Part shown: one piece after another, positions 1 through 11,270 of the stretch
Layout of the letters: each line of letters opens with the position of its first letter
Position numbering within the stretch: the first letter of the stretch is position 1
Source: Leptobrachium leishanense
Taxonomy: Eukaryota; Chordata; Amphibia; Anura; Megophryidae
DNA length: 64,000 nucleotides
Reading direction: 5' to 3'
Assembly: GCA_009667805.1 (NCBI GenBank)
Contig: CM019064.1
Location: 106,738,328 to 106,802,327 of the forward strand
Notes under the pieces: generated by a model
The model's input: the letters and a program-made list of their open reading frames with translations, nothing else
The model's database searches: none
What the model was told of the DNA's origin: nothing
Translations under genes and position numbers: made by a program

Positions 1-159
1 TGTGTTGTGATAACTCCGATGTGCATTGATAGTGTAGTGAGGGAGTCAGTAATATTCCCCATGTATCACTATGTTATCTAATCAACCTAATATGCAAGGT
101 ATATAATGTTTTTTTCTTATTTTCGTGGCTTGTGTGTGTGTGAATATGGCAGATATGTA

Positions 160-335
160 CAGGTCTATTCAAAGAAAGGTGAAAATCAGAAGAAGTGACA
201 GGAGAAGAGAAAAATCTAGACCAAATATTCCAATTTGGAAAGTGAGATAAATGGGAGAATTTTTCTGGTTTGTCTATTTTGACCTAGAATTTTCACTTCT
301 CCAGTCATTCTCCTGAGTTTCTTTGAATAGACCTG
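160..335. mobile_element. Short inverted-repeat element, CAGG-TATTCA family
   Basis: A 176-bp near-palindrome whose ends read CAGGTCTATTCAAAG and its reverse complement. It is flanked by a 3-bp target duplication, GTA at 157-159 and 336-338. The interior (GTGAAAATCAG, TTTGGAAAGTGAGATAAATG, TTTTCACTTCTCCAG) matches the elements at 48977, 57610, 57812 and 57996. No coding capacity. Superfamily unassigned: a 3-bp duplication fits CACTA/EnSpm-like or Harbinger-like elements. Confidence 0.75.
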
Positions 336-505
336 GTAGTTTTTATAGATTAATGTTGGATTATTAGTGTTGTGAGACTCTCCATGGTGTTCTGGACAAA
401 GTTATACAAATATGATGGACTGATGGCGGGACTAATTCACGTAATTATAAATTTTGTGAAAAAACTAATTTAGAAATGAAATCTTTAAAAATTTATTTAA
501 ATTTT

Positions 506-705
506 TTTTTAGAAAGTATTTTACCAGGAAGGATACATTGAGATTTCTCTTGTTTTCAAGTATGTCCCGGGTGGCGAGTATGTACCGTTATGTGTCTTGC
601 CCAAGGACACTTACTGGAGAGGTGCTCTTGCCAGGATTCAAACCCCTTGTCTCCACGGTCTCCACGGTTATAGAGCACTGATGTTACCTCTACTCCACAT
701 TTAAA
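506..705 (-). mobile_element. SINE, tRNA-like head, minus strand
   Basis: On the minus strand a tRNA-like head carries a B-box-like GGTTTGAATCC. It is followed by CCTTGGGCAAGACAC, a string typical of vertebrate tRNA-derived SINEs, then a tail ending TCCTTCCTGGTAAAATA and an A/T-rich run. Pieces of the same unit recur at 2410-2478, 18986-19085 and 34535-34625, so it is interspersed. Family name not identified. Confidence 0.6.
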
Positions 706-925
706 AAAGCTTTACTGTTAACAGTAAACCCTAGTTTCTCATGACAGAAGTAAGTGAACCAATCAATGCTGAAAATTGTATTTCATATAATTCTGCCTAC
801 ATTTTCAAAAAGGGCGCCCCCAAAAAATGGAGGGATGTATGATAACTGAATGTAGTACATATGACTATGTTGCTTATCTGATTAACAATCAGTATATACG
901 ATTATGCACCAATAGACTGTCTACA

Positions 926-1110
926 TGTAATTTATTAATTGTTATAATAATAATATCACCATTTATATAGCACCCACAGTTTCCGTAATGCGTTACAAAG
1001 GCCAGTGGAACAAGGCAAAGAGATGTAGAGGGCCCTGCTCCTTTGAGCTTACAATCTAGAGGAGTTGGGGTGTAGGAATGAGTTTTAGTGGTTGTCAGGA
1101 TCATATATGT
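926..1110 (-). mobile_element. L2-type LINE 3' tail fragment
   Basis: Read on the minus strand, this carries AGATTGTAAGCTC, CAGGGCCCTCTAC and a TATATAAATGG plus ATTATTATAA ending. The same order closes the longer L2-type LINE at 60610-60764. No ORF. Shorter relatives lie at 13090-13130 and 46914-46975. Confidence 0.6.
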
Positions 1111-2039
1111 TGCATATTTAGTTGTATATTATAAATAAAGCTAAGTTGTTTATTTCTTGAAAAATAAATTGCTGCTGAATTGGATTTTAAAGATGCGGCA
1201 CCACATTTGAATTTAAATATGATTTACGTGCTGCCAATACCTGGAACAGTCAAAATATATAGTGTAGTTAGTCAGTTTGTTCAGTGGTGACTGAATGATT
1301 GCACCAAGTGTTAAATAATGCAGAACCTGTTATTTGTCACGTTTATGGGCTGCCTATTTACTACTTCATTCTCGGTAGCCGTGTTTTCTTTTCGCTGTCA
1401 CATTTTTTGCTGTAGTCTAAAAGCAGACCCTCCGCATACTGTTTTCTTTGCAAAAATCTGTCTCTTCTACAACACCTGTCTTCCAAATCCTAAACCTCAA
1501 CTGTAGATTTAGGAGATGATCCATCAACACCAAGTGGCTTCTCAAATCAGGCAAGATGTCTATTTCCAGTTATAACCTGGAATGAAAGACAAATGACCGA
1601 GCAAATAATTTCCTTGTGAAAACACATACATTTAATACGGCTTTGCGGTTTCATGTGAGGGATATTGTAAAACCAGAATGAAGCATTGCATGTACATGCA
1701 GAGTGGTTGACTACCTCTTCTGTTGAAAACTTAAAACATGCAAAGAAACACTATAGAGAGAAATACAGTGATTCAATACCATATATATTTACCGGGGCTC
1801 AAAATTTCAGGTCCTGAGCTACTAGCCAGGCCTTATAAGTTACTTGCCATCAGTTAACCTTCCTAATATGGTCCCATACGGCCCATTTTCCTTGCAGTGA
1901 TAGAGCGGTGACCCTATGTAAAGTATATATGGCACTGAAATGGTGCTTGTTTCAGTAAATCCCATCATCCACTGAATCCATTCAATGGATGATGGGTATT
2001 ATACGAAGGGGGTCTGTATTAGAATCCCTCTCTGATTCT
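1111..2039. other. Intergenic, no gene seen
   Basis: AT-rich DNA without a convincing ORF. The only structure I can point to is an inverted repeat at 1961-1996 with 16-bp arms (15 of 16 matching) around a 4-base loop. Confidence 0.5.
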
Positions 2040-2409
2040 TATTAACCCCTCACCATCCAGAACTAAGGGATAATATTTAGCAATTTATTGGGAGGTATAA
2101 TGTAATTAGCAAAAATCAGCATGGTTTTATGAAACACAGATAATGTCAAACTAGCCTGTGTTCTATGAGGAAGTAAGTAGAAGTATAGATCAGGGGGTCA
2201 CAGTGGATGTGATTTACTTGGATTTTGCGAAAGCTTTCGACCCAGTTCCACACAAGAGGTTACTATTTAAATTAACAAAAATTGGTCTAGATGAAAATAC
2301 TTGTTCTTGGATAGAAAACTGGCTAAAAGATAGGGTACAGAGAGTGGTCATAAATGATACATTTTCAAGATGGACATCAGTGATAAGTGGTGTCCCTCAG
2401 GGGTCTGTT

Positions 2410-2478
2410 ATTTATTTTTTTATAAAGGATTTTACCAGGAAGGATACATTGAGATTGCTCTCGTTTTCAAGTATGTCC
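2410..2478 (-). mobile_element. SINE fragment inside CR1 reverse transcriptase
   Basis: About 65 bp homologous to the tail of the SINE at 506-705 (ACCAGGAAGGATACATTGAG). It separates the codons for GVPQGSV from those for LGPILF. The right junction lies in TCCTGGG, which both SINE and reverse transcriptase contain, so the breakpoint is blurred by microhomology. Confidence 0.7.
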
Positions 2479-3209
2479 TGGGACCAATTCTATTCAATTT
2501 ATTTATAAATGACCTGGAGATAGGCATTGAAAGTCATGTATCAGTGTTTGCAGATGACACAAAACTAGGAAAAGTAATACAATGTGAGCAGGATGTTACT
2601 TCGCTGCAGAGGGATTTAGATAGATTGGGGGACTGGGCACTTAAATGGCAGATGAAATAGAAGTAGATAAATGCAAAGTTATGCACTTTGGAGTGAAGAA
2701 CACACAAGCAACTTATACCCTAAATGGTACTGAGTTAGGGAAAGCAAAGCCGGAGAAGGATTTGGGAATAATCATAGGCTGCAAACTAAGTAACAAAGTG
2801 CAATGTCAAACAGCAGCCGCCAAGGCCAGCAAGGTATTGGCATGCATTAAAAGGGGAATTCACTCTCGGGATGAAAAAATAATTTTGCCTCTGTATAAAT
2901 CGATGGTAAGGCCACACCTTGAATATGATGTGGAATTTTGGGCACCTGTCTTAAGAAAGGATATTATAGCACTAGAAAAAGTGCAGACTAAATTAATAAG
3001 GGGAATGGAAGGTTTAAGTTATGAGGAAAGACTAACAAGCTTAAACCTGTTTAGTTTAGAGAAACGGCACCTTAGAGGGGATCTGAACTTTATATAAATA
3101 TATACGGGGCCATTATAAACCATTGTCTGGAAACCTATTCATTAACAGGACTGTACACAAGTCAGGAGGTCATCCATTTAGACTGGACGAAAGGAAATTC
3201 AGCCTAAAG

Positions 3210-4027
3210 CAGTGGTTCTCAACTTGGACCCCACAAACTTGTGGACTCACTAATTGTCCTTGGTCATTAAGTTGGGACCCAAAAATAATAGAATTCCTGA
3301 AACATTCTAATTTATTCCACAAAACAACGTGTGCAATATTCTACAATGTATGCAATTTTTTACAAACAAACGGGGATTCTTTCCAAAATGGATAGTGCAG
3401 TAATCACAGAACTAGTGAAAACGAAAGCAAAAACCCAATGAAATAAACTGTAATTGAAACATATGAAATTAATTAGAACTTCAGAGAAAACTGGGGATGC
3501 TTCTTGCTCTTAATAAATGTCTCAAAGTCTGCGGTGATGGTAGACAAAGCAACTCTAATTTAAATCACTACTGAATGAATAATAAAATATTATAAAAAAA
3601 ACTTAAACTCACCTGCTCCACTCACCTGCTCCGCGCTCTCCTGCCGTCCACCTCTGCTACTGCATGCATTATTTCTTCACAGCAGCGGGAGCCTGCCCTC
3701 CCTGAGCCTACACAATTTGCTAATCGTGTAAACTCAAGCTGGCCAAAAGATTAAGACTGCAGCGCACGTCTGGTGCTGCATACTTCTTGAACCTACGTTC
3801 TTCAGTGCCTCAGAGAGGCACTGAGAGCAATGGAATACCTTGGACCAATGGGAAAGCACCATTGGTGAGGGAGGCAGAGGTAGCCGCACTGCCTAGGACC
3901 CGCTGCAGGTAAGCTGCATCAGTGGGTCCAAGGCATTAGAAAGGCCTGGGGGCACTTGCCCCGTGACCCAGTCCGCCCCTGGTCGCGACCCACATTTGGC
4001 TCGCGACCCACTACTTCAGAAACACTG
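3210..4027. mobile_element. Non-autonomous hAT element in CR1
   Basis: 818 bp beginning CAGTGGTTCTCAACTTGG and ending TTCAGAAACACTG, typical of hAT (Charlie-like) ends. It is flanked by a perfect 8-bp duplication GCCTAAAG at 3202-3209 and 4028-4035. Removing it rejoins the CR1 sequence (TTCA-GCCTAAAG-CATTGGG). No transposase ORF. The right subterminal part has the GGTCGCGACC-type repeats common in hAT MITEs. Confidence 0.9.
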
Positions 4028-4403
4028 GCCTAAAGCATTGGGTTAATTTACGGTGAGAACAATAAAGCTGTGGAATTCTCTGCCTGTTGAGGTGGTTGGG
4101 GCAGAGACTGTAAAGACTTTTAAAAAATGACTGGATGACTTCCTGCAGACACAGAATATTAAGGGTTATAATATTTAATATGTGGGTAAGCTTCTTGATC
4201 CAAGGAGAAATCTGGCTGCCATTCTGGGGTCAAGAAGGAATTTTTTTACCAGTGTGTTGCATATTGGCGAGCACTTCAGACTGGGTTGTTTGCCTTCTTT
4301 TGGATCAACAGCAGTAGGTGATGTGTGAGAGGTTGAACCCGATGGACGCATGTCTTTTTTCAGCCTATGTAACTATGTAACTATGTAACTATGTGAGGGT
4401 TAA

Positions 4404-4829
4404 GGCTGGGGTCAGACTAGCACACTTTTAACGTGCGTTTAGGCGAACTTAATCACGGCCGCACTAGCAGCAAATGACGCGCAATGACGGCCAATATACG
4501 AAGTACGGCCACACGAAAGTCCGGCCGCGCAACGCAAGTGGAAAATGAACACATTTTTTTGAGAACGCAGAACCGCTAGTACGGACGTACAGAGTGCGCT
4601 GCGGCGGCATAGTGGCGTGTATGCGTGATTAGGAGACGTCAGTCGCTGCTCATGTCCAACATAACGTCCAGACACCCAAAGTTTCCTGGTTTAGATCCGT
4701 AAAAAATCACGCACAAAAATGCGCATCGTATGACCGTTTTCGTGCGTTTCGTGTAAAAAAAATACGGCAATGCATTCGGACGCACTTTTTGAAGGTCGCT
4801 GCGAAAAATGCGTTAGTCTGACCCTAGCC
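4404..4829. mobile_element. TTAA-type inverted-repeat element, copy 1
   Basis: 426 bp with inverted ends GGCTGGGGTCAGACTAGC and, from the other side, GGCTAGGGTCAGACTAAC. Perfect TTAA duplications lie at 4400-4403 and 4830-4833. CpG-rich interior with no ORF. A TTAA target and GG-starting ends suit Kolobok-like or piggyBac-like superfamilies. Homologues lie at 21952, 23383 and 60808. Confidence 0.8.
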
Positions 4830-5121
4830 TTAATCATTACAGATAGCTTTTCAGATGGTTCAGGGGTTGTGTGGTGCTCTCTGCATCACTCAGCCCTGGA
4901 CCTACGGCAGAGCAAGGGCTCCTGCGCCTGCTTATGTGTGGCGAGATGCAGAGGTCATAGAAAGAAACCAAGCCCCTGCACTGCCCGTGTGATATGGAGT
5001 AGTGATGGCAGTTACATTATTTTCTATTGCAGAAAATAATGCAGCCGGCGTGTGAAATTTATGCCTGTAACTGCTCTGCTGCACAGGGCTTGTGATCACG
5101 ACTATTGACTAGAAACGGGCG

Positions 5122-5959
5122 ATGACTTTTATACCTTTAATCACCTTAATCCACAGATGAGCAGAAAAATGCATTAATTACCTTAACTGTAATTTTCTGT
5201 CAGCTTTTGACTTCCCAGGTTTCACTTCCCCCCCTCAGTTTCTTACTGTCTCAGCTTCTATCTTTGCAAACTCTGCTCTCTGTCCCTCTTTCTCACATTC
5301 TTTCCTCTGTGTTCTGTGCCTCCTATTACTTTCCTCCTCTCTCTGTATCTCTTTCTTTCCTCTGGGCCTCTTTCTTTCTTTCCTCTGCTCTCTGTGCTGC
5401 TTTCTTTCCTCTGCCGCTTTCTTTCCACTGCCCTCTGTTGCTCTTTATTTCTTCTGCCCTCTATGTCACTTTCTTTCCCTGCCCTCTGTGCCCCTTTCTT
5501 CCATCTGCTGTCTGCGCCTCTGTCTTTCTTCTGCGCTAAAATGACTTTTATACCTTTAATCACCTTAATCCACAGATGAGCAGAAAAATGCATTAATTAC
5601 CTTAACTGTAATTTTCTGTCAGCTTTTGACTTCCCAGGTTTCACTTCCCCCCCTCAGTTTCTTACTGTCTCAGCTTCTATCTTTGCAAACTCTGCTCTCT
5701 GTCCCTCTTTCTCACATTCTTTCCTCTGTGTTCTGTGCCTCCTATTACTTTCCTCCTCTCTCTGTATCTCTTTCTTTCCTCTGGGCCTCTTTCTTTCTTT
5801 CCTCTGCTCTCTGTGCTGCTTTCTTTCCTCTGCCGCTTTCTTTCCACTGCCCTCTGTTGCTCTTTATTTCTTCTGCCCTCTATGTCACTTTCTTTCCCTG
5901 CCCTCTGTGCCCCTTTCTTCCATCTGCTGTCTGCGCCTCTGTCTTTCTTCTGCGCTAAA
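5122..5959. repeat. Two perfect 419-bp tandem units, pyrimidine-rich
   Basis: Unit 1 is 5122-5540 and unit 2 is 5541-5959. I see no difference between them by reading. Within each unit about 330 bp is almost pure C and T on the plus strand, with TTTCTTTCCTCTG-like runs. Long open frames in this tract are low-complexity artefacts, not genes. Confidence 0.9.
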
Positions 5960-5960
5960 A

Positions 5961-7198
5961 TCTGCGAGTCATTAGATGGTGCCCACGCGTCATCATAAGG
6001 TGCCCACCTTCTGTGCCGCTAGTGGGGGTCTGCAGACAATGCTAGTGTTGTCATGGAGCTGATACTAGCACTTGAAAGGGAATGCCAGTGTCAGCTTCAT
6101 TCCAATGCTAGCATTCTAATTACAACTCAAATTTCACTCACCCTCTCCCAATTTCTACTTGCAATTGTGAGAGGGTGAGTGGGAATTTTGAGCCCTTATA
6201 TACTATATATAAACATACAAAAAAAAACAGGGGTAGAGCACTCCATTACACAAACAACATTTAATGTGGCCATTAGGTGTTTAGAAAAGGACCTGTCACC
6301 GATGGGATACATTGATGCTGTGACAGGCTTAAGAAAGATATGGCTGTATTTTGTTAACTAAATTCCTATCATTTATTATCTGAGGTAGGCTGTGGAAAAT
6401 TTGCAAAATAATGTTTAAAATCTTGAAATCTTTAAAAACCTTGAACGTCTTTAAATCATGAGCTTTGAGATGATGTAGTTTGCATAATTAAATGCTCTCC
6501 CCTTGGTTAGTGGTATCTGTCTCCAGAATCACCCACCCATTGCTTAGTAAAGTTATTGAATGCTGTCCCCCTGGCTGTTCTAATGGATATATACTCCCAG
6601 ACAAATATCTTTACTAGATATTTGCTAGGCCTTATGTGTAGACCTCACCTTTGAAGCAGGTCCGAGGACTTACTTTGATGCTTATTTTCCTCTTGGAATC
6701 ATTCAGAGACTGCAAGGCTTGTCCATGTCAATTTGCGATTACAACTTTCCTGGTGCTGCTCGCTTTATTATGCTTTTATTTGACATCGCTCCCTCACTGT
6801 TTGTGTCAATTTCAACTACGACGCATGCCAGTGCAGGGTACTAAAACCAGTAATCTGCTCCTATATATTTCCAGACCTTCTATCTTGGTGATGTCTCCTC
6901 ATGAACAGCTGTGCACTGTTCTTCTGAATTATCTGATTGTACTCTTGTTTGAGCCTACTTATTATATGGACTCTGTGTAGCTCTCCCATCATTGACCTTG
7001 GCATATCCTGATTTCTGTGCTCCCTCCACCTGGGCTTGTTTTTGACTTTTGAGTTGTCACCTAGCAATTTTAAGGACAAATGTTAGCTAGACTCCTCTTT
7101 CTTCTTCTTTCCACTCCTATAGCCTATCCCTTGCCCACAGTATCCTCTGTATTAACAATAGCATTTAAAAAGTCACCATGTCAGCTCCACACTGGAGC
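5961..7198. other. Intergenic, no gene seen
   Basis: No recognised domain or element boundary. Short AT runs occur near 6195. The longest frames are not supported by any motif. Confidence 0.4.
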
Positions 7199-7203
7199 TT
7201 TCA

Positions 7204-7984
7204 TGTCATATTTTCCCCGGTTTTGGCCGCGCCCCCTGGTGGTGAGGGGCTTCCATGTCTGTTCTCCTCGGTTTTGTGTTTGGCTGTGCTATCTGGGGCT
7301 CTGTTGTGATCTCCTGGTCTGGGGTCACATGGGCCAATCGCACAGACCCACTCCCTATATATATCCCAGCAGCACAGAGCCTCATTGACCGTTTGTAGAG
7401 TTCCATGGTGGTTCTGATTCATGTGTTCTGTTCATGGTTCTTGGTTCACGCATTGCTGAAAAGCTTCAAGTCTTGTATCTGGTTTTGACTCTTCGCTTTC
7501 GTTTCTGGACATTCTCTAGTCTATTTCTCTGCACCTGTATCGAGCATCTTGATATTCATGTGTATGACCTTAGCGTGTTCTCTGGATCTCTCTATTGCCT
7601 GTTCCTTGTATTAGTCTAAGCCAGTTCAGCAACCTCTGCTAGTTTTGACCATTCCTATGTTTTATGTATCTTGTTTGTCTTAGTATACTCAGAGGCTACA
7701 TACAAGGACCTCTTCAGTATAGGATTTCTGTATGTCTTGTTAACCCTCGCCCTTCTTGCCCACTTTGCTCTGTTATTCTTTGTGAGGGTTTCTTAGAAAT
7801 CATTCCCAGCATAGGGATCCCTTTAGTTTTCTTCCTGTCCCTCGTGTCTCAGTCTGGTTCCTGCATAGCCCTGGAATCTGTATTCTTGAGCTGTCCTGTA
7901 TCAAGTCAGCAGCTCAACTGCCTAAAGGACTACACTCCTTGTTCCAAGCCACCACGATGGCCCAAGTGGGCGCCTATCGTTACA
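7204..7984 (+). mobile_element. Solo LTR
   Basis: 781 bp starting TGTCATATTTTCC and ending ATCGTTACA, so TG...CA termini. It is flanked by a perfect 5-bp duplication TTTCA at 7199-7203 and 7985-7989. A TATA-like CTATATATAT at about 7352-7362 sits mid-element on the plus strand, where a promoter would be expected. No internal coding region, so it reads as a solo LTR left by recombination. Ty3-type or retrovirus-like cannot be decided from the LTR alone. Confidence 0.75.
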
Positions 7985-7989
7985 TTTCA

Positions 7990-8881
7990 TTGGGACAAAC
8001 TTGATTTCCTTTGCATGTTTTGTACCTAAATACTATAATATCAAGTGTATAATTGTGGAAGACATTTACACATCCCAGCAATTCAGAGAACTGCTTTAAA
8101 GAGCTCATGTGATACATTCCCCATATGCTTCACGGAACTCTGGGAAGGACATGTAAATGAAGTCCACAATTCCCCCTACATACCTAAATAAGACCTCCAC
8201 TCTTGAAACAGGTTTTATTTCCTTATCTGTTTGTTAGCCAGCACAGAGCATGTATGGAGTGGGTAATGAAAGGGGAATTTGCAAATGAGGATTTTGATTT
8301 CTTGGGATTTCTAGGACCGCCCACATTTACTCTACGATGCTGTGTGAATGAAATACCTCAACAGTGAAGTATGTCAGCAATATTAATTTAAACTCACTAC
8401 ACTCTTGTTTTACAAGCATATCACAATGGGCAGATATCTAAATATAGAATGCAACTAGAAAGTGTCCTATAGTGAGTGCCTGATAGATTTAAATTACGTA
8501 GCAAATGGGCCTTATAAGCATCCCACAGTAATCACACATTATATGCTTACAGCTCTTAACCCAGCTGTAAATGCACACTTTCATTTTAATATATATATAT
8601 ATATATAATGAAAAAAATTCAATATTGGAAAAAAAATCAAATACCTTAATTGAAAGACTTTAGTAGACTTGATTATCCAAGATTAAATTGATTTAAGTAA
8701 AAGAGAATAAAATAGGATAATCCATCATGTGAACAACTGCACTCGTTACTCTAGCACTCAAAATTTCTCTCTTTGCATATTCATTTGTAACAATTGTTTT
8801 ATGCTTTTGTGTGTGATATTGACAGTAAATTGCATTGTTTCACTTATACTATTTAATTGCAGTTGCTATTTACAGCCACAA
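7990..8881. other. Intergenic with one interspersed repeat fragment
   Basis: 8055-8185 is related to 11360-11480 (shared TTTACACATC, AGCAATTCA, CATATGC, GAACTCTGGG), an uncharacterised interspersed repeat. A short TA microsatellite lies at 8590-8608. No gene. Confidence 0.45.
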
Positions 8882-8886
8882 TTTAC

Positions 8887-9416
8887 CAGGAGGAGCAGAA
8901 ACCTTGATGCAGGAGATGGTGCACACCCTTGCAGAACCGCACTACTCATAGTAACCAGGAGACATATGGTCTCTTAGTAGTGGGAGAATGCACATGCACA
9001 TTTCCAGAAACCTGTTACAAACAGAAAATCCAGAGAAGTAATCACAGAGATTAGGGGCTGACAGAATGGATTTGGTAACACAACCAGAGATCTGGTCCCG
9101 AGAAGCAATTCAGGAACAGCTCAGAAAATCACACAATCCAGTGTACACAGAAGACTGAGTACTAAAGCCGAAGAGAAGCTCATTTATATAGTCAGGGAAG
9201 TGTTTTCAGGTGTGGAGAATAATTGTCCAGTGCCTGCAGGTAAGAGGCCAGGATTTGGAGTCTGTGAAGGATTCAGGACAGAACAGAAATAGTTGGAGTA
9301 AGTGAAGCTCTCCTGATAGAGTGAATAGGTGAGCTGATTGATTATGCAGAAGTCCAGGGTTCAACTCCAATCAGGTTTTTTTAGAAGAGCAACCTGCCTG
9401 GGGAATGACCCTGACA
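8887..9416 (-). mobile_element. Candidate solo LTR, minus strand
   Basis: Read on the minus strand it begins TGTCAGGGTCATTCC, has a TATA-like GACTATATAAATGAGC near its middle (about 9180-9195) and ends CTCCTCCTG. A 5-bp TTTAC lies on both sides, 8882-8886 and 9417-9421. The end lacks a canonical CA, so the right boundary on that strand is less secure. Confidence 0.5.
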
Positions 9417-9421
9417 TTTAC

Positions 9422-10494
9422 TGTCTGTGAACCTCACCTTATACCATACTTTTTCATAGTATCTATTCACAATGTCAAATGTAACTTGCCCAGAGAATTA
9501 CAAGTGAATCAAATAATGTAGGCTGTTTATCTGAGCCAAAGGAATTTCTGAGTTGGAAAAAGTTTGGCCCAGAAAATGACCATTTACCACTTAATGACTA
9601 ACCCCTTATGAAACATTTGTATGGTGCATTTATTGCATTGTTTGTACTATGAAAAAGATATATAATAGCAACAAAGTTTCATTTTATTCTTGGTAAATCA
9701 CTTCCTAAGCAACATAAATCAGTGTTGGTTTCCAGTGGGTGATCTGTCATACAAAGCATGGGCCTTTTTTCATTAATACCAAGAGGCTAATTTATTTGTT
9801 GCCAAACTGCTCAGAGATGTCTCAGTCACTAGAAACTGGTCTTGGAATTTTTCATCTATGACAAAAATCCAATAAATACTTTGCCAGATGTGGTGATTAT
9901 GATTGATACACCACAAGCTCTCACGTCTCCTCACACTTAAATTTCCACAGAATTGCCATTGAATGTCTTCTCTCTTTGAAGTGATCATGCTTTTTTATGG
10001 CGTCCTTAATTGTTACTGTTTTATTTTAAAGACTCCTGCTGGCCATAGGTTATTTGATAGAGGTCAAGTCAAAGGACAGACTAAAGTTCACTCTAAATGT
10101 TTTTTTACTACCTGTGAAGAGGTTTCATGGTTGCAACAAATACCAAGCTAATTATTAGTATACAATGATTGATGAGCAAGCATCTTTGTGCTAATTGTAT
10201 CATATGTATGCAGAGTCCCATTAAACTGTCTATAGCCTCAGACCAAAGCATCCTGCTATGGACTGCATTTACATTAACCTGTAGACCTCTGCCTATTGTC
10301 TTTTAGGGGTTTGTAGTGTTATCGGGTGACCTCTGATAGGCATTATCCTTTAATGAATGCTGTGTGTGTTCTTTAAGAACAATCTTCAGCTAATGAGTTT
10401 GTTATGGCTTTCAGAATTTTATCTAACTCAGACCAGTGACCGCACTCAGCTGTCCATGTCACTTGCCACCATAACCTAATTTTCACAAAATTTT
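9422..10494. other. Intergenic, no gene seen
   Basis: Ordinary AT-rich sequence. A (TA)n microsatellite begins at about 10495 and runs to 10537, abutting the next element. Confidence 0.4.
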
Positions 10495-10500
10495 TATATA

Positions 10501-10537
<37 letters not shown>

Positions 10538-10539
<2 letters not shown>

Positions 10540-11270
10540 CTCTATTACATTCCTTGCGCAAAAACGCTTGCGCAATTTTTTTTGCGCGCAGCGTTAAACG
10601 TTAACACACGTAACTTAACGCTGGTATTACAATCCGAGCACATTTTTTCATCTGTCCGAAAATATCACGCATAAAAAATACGCGCAAAAACGCACACAAA
10701 TTAACGCTGCGCGCAGAAATCGGTGGGCAGACTGTTTTATCACCCGATTCAGCCAATCTGAATTAAGAACCACAATTGTCTCCCGTTCAGTTTTTGCTCC
10801 TGTCAAAATCAATCTGAGTATATATGCTGCAGCAATAATAAAAACACGCACAACCTCTCAATTTTATTGTTTGGGTATGTGTAGAATGTGTAACTATACT
10901 GTGCTGTATTTTTTTTTTCATGCTGGTGTATTTGGTTTCGGCCAGGATGTTCAGATTTGCAGTTAGCACCAGCTTCTAAAAGATGTTAAAATTATGCGCG
11001 CAAACGTCGTTCGGAAAAATTTACGCATCAATTGTAATACCATCCGAGTACCAACGCACGAATGCATTTGCGCTCACAATGTTAAGTATGGGATGCGTGT
11101 ACAAACTTTCGCTCGCGCAGGGTTCGCGCAGGGTAACTCGCGTTAGACGTTAATGTGCATTTTGTGCGCGAACGTCGTAATACGACGTTCAGCACAAAGG
11201 GTTTTTCCCCTCGCATTAATGCGTTTTTTGCGCACGCGCAAAATTGTGCGCGAACAGTGTAATAGGGCCC
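10538..11270. mobile_element. CpG-rich inverted-repeat element, Harbinger-like
   Basis: 733 bp with ends GGCTCTATTACA and, from the other side, GGGCCCTATTACA. The subterminal DNA is full of GCGCAAAA, AACGTT and TTTGCGCG words in both orientations. The ends resemble the GGGCCATATTACA MITE at 17869. Both flanks are TATATA, so the element sits in or beside the microsatellite and the target duplication cannot be read exactly. No ORF supported. Confidence 0.65.

Larger units (their letters stand above)
2040..4395 (+). pseudogene. CR1-type LINE, 5'-truncated and broken
   Basis: Reverse transcriptase and 3' end of a non-LTR retrotransposon of CR1 type, judged from motif order. Visible in order are IYLDFAKAFDPVPH (palm motif A), GVPQGS, then LGPILFNLFINDLE, FADDTKLG (catalytic YADD-type box), DWALKWQM, a KCKVMHFG block and the C-terminal LSYEERLTSLNLFSLEKR. 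The frame is broken by a SINE fragment at about 2410-2475 between GVPQGSV and LGPIL, by a small deletion near 2650, and by a hAT element at 3210-4027. The 3' end is a run of TAACTATG repeats at 4366-4395, usual for CR1 tails. A second copy of this 3' end is at 20763-20833. No 5' ORF1 or endonuclease is seen, so it is dead. Confidence 0.85.

Noticed and set aside
620..700. Possible tRNA gene
   Set aside because: Only a B-box-like motif in a SINE head. No cloverleaf could be read, and the same unit recurs elsewhere.
5207..5958. Two identical 110-codon hydrophobic frames
   Set aside because: They are translations of a duplicated C/T-rich tract, dominated by Leu, Ser, Phe and Pro. No start context or domain.
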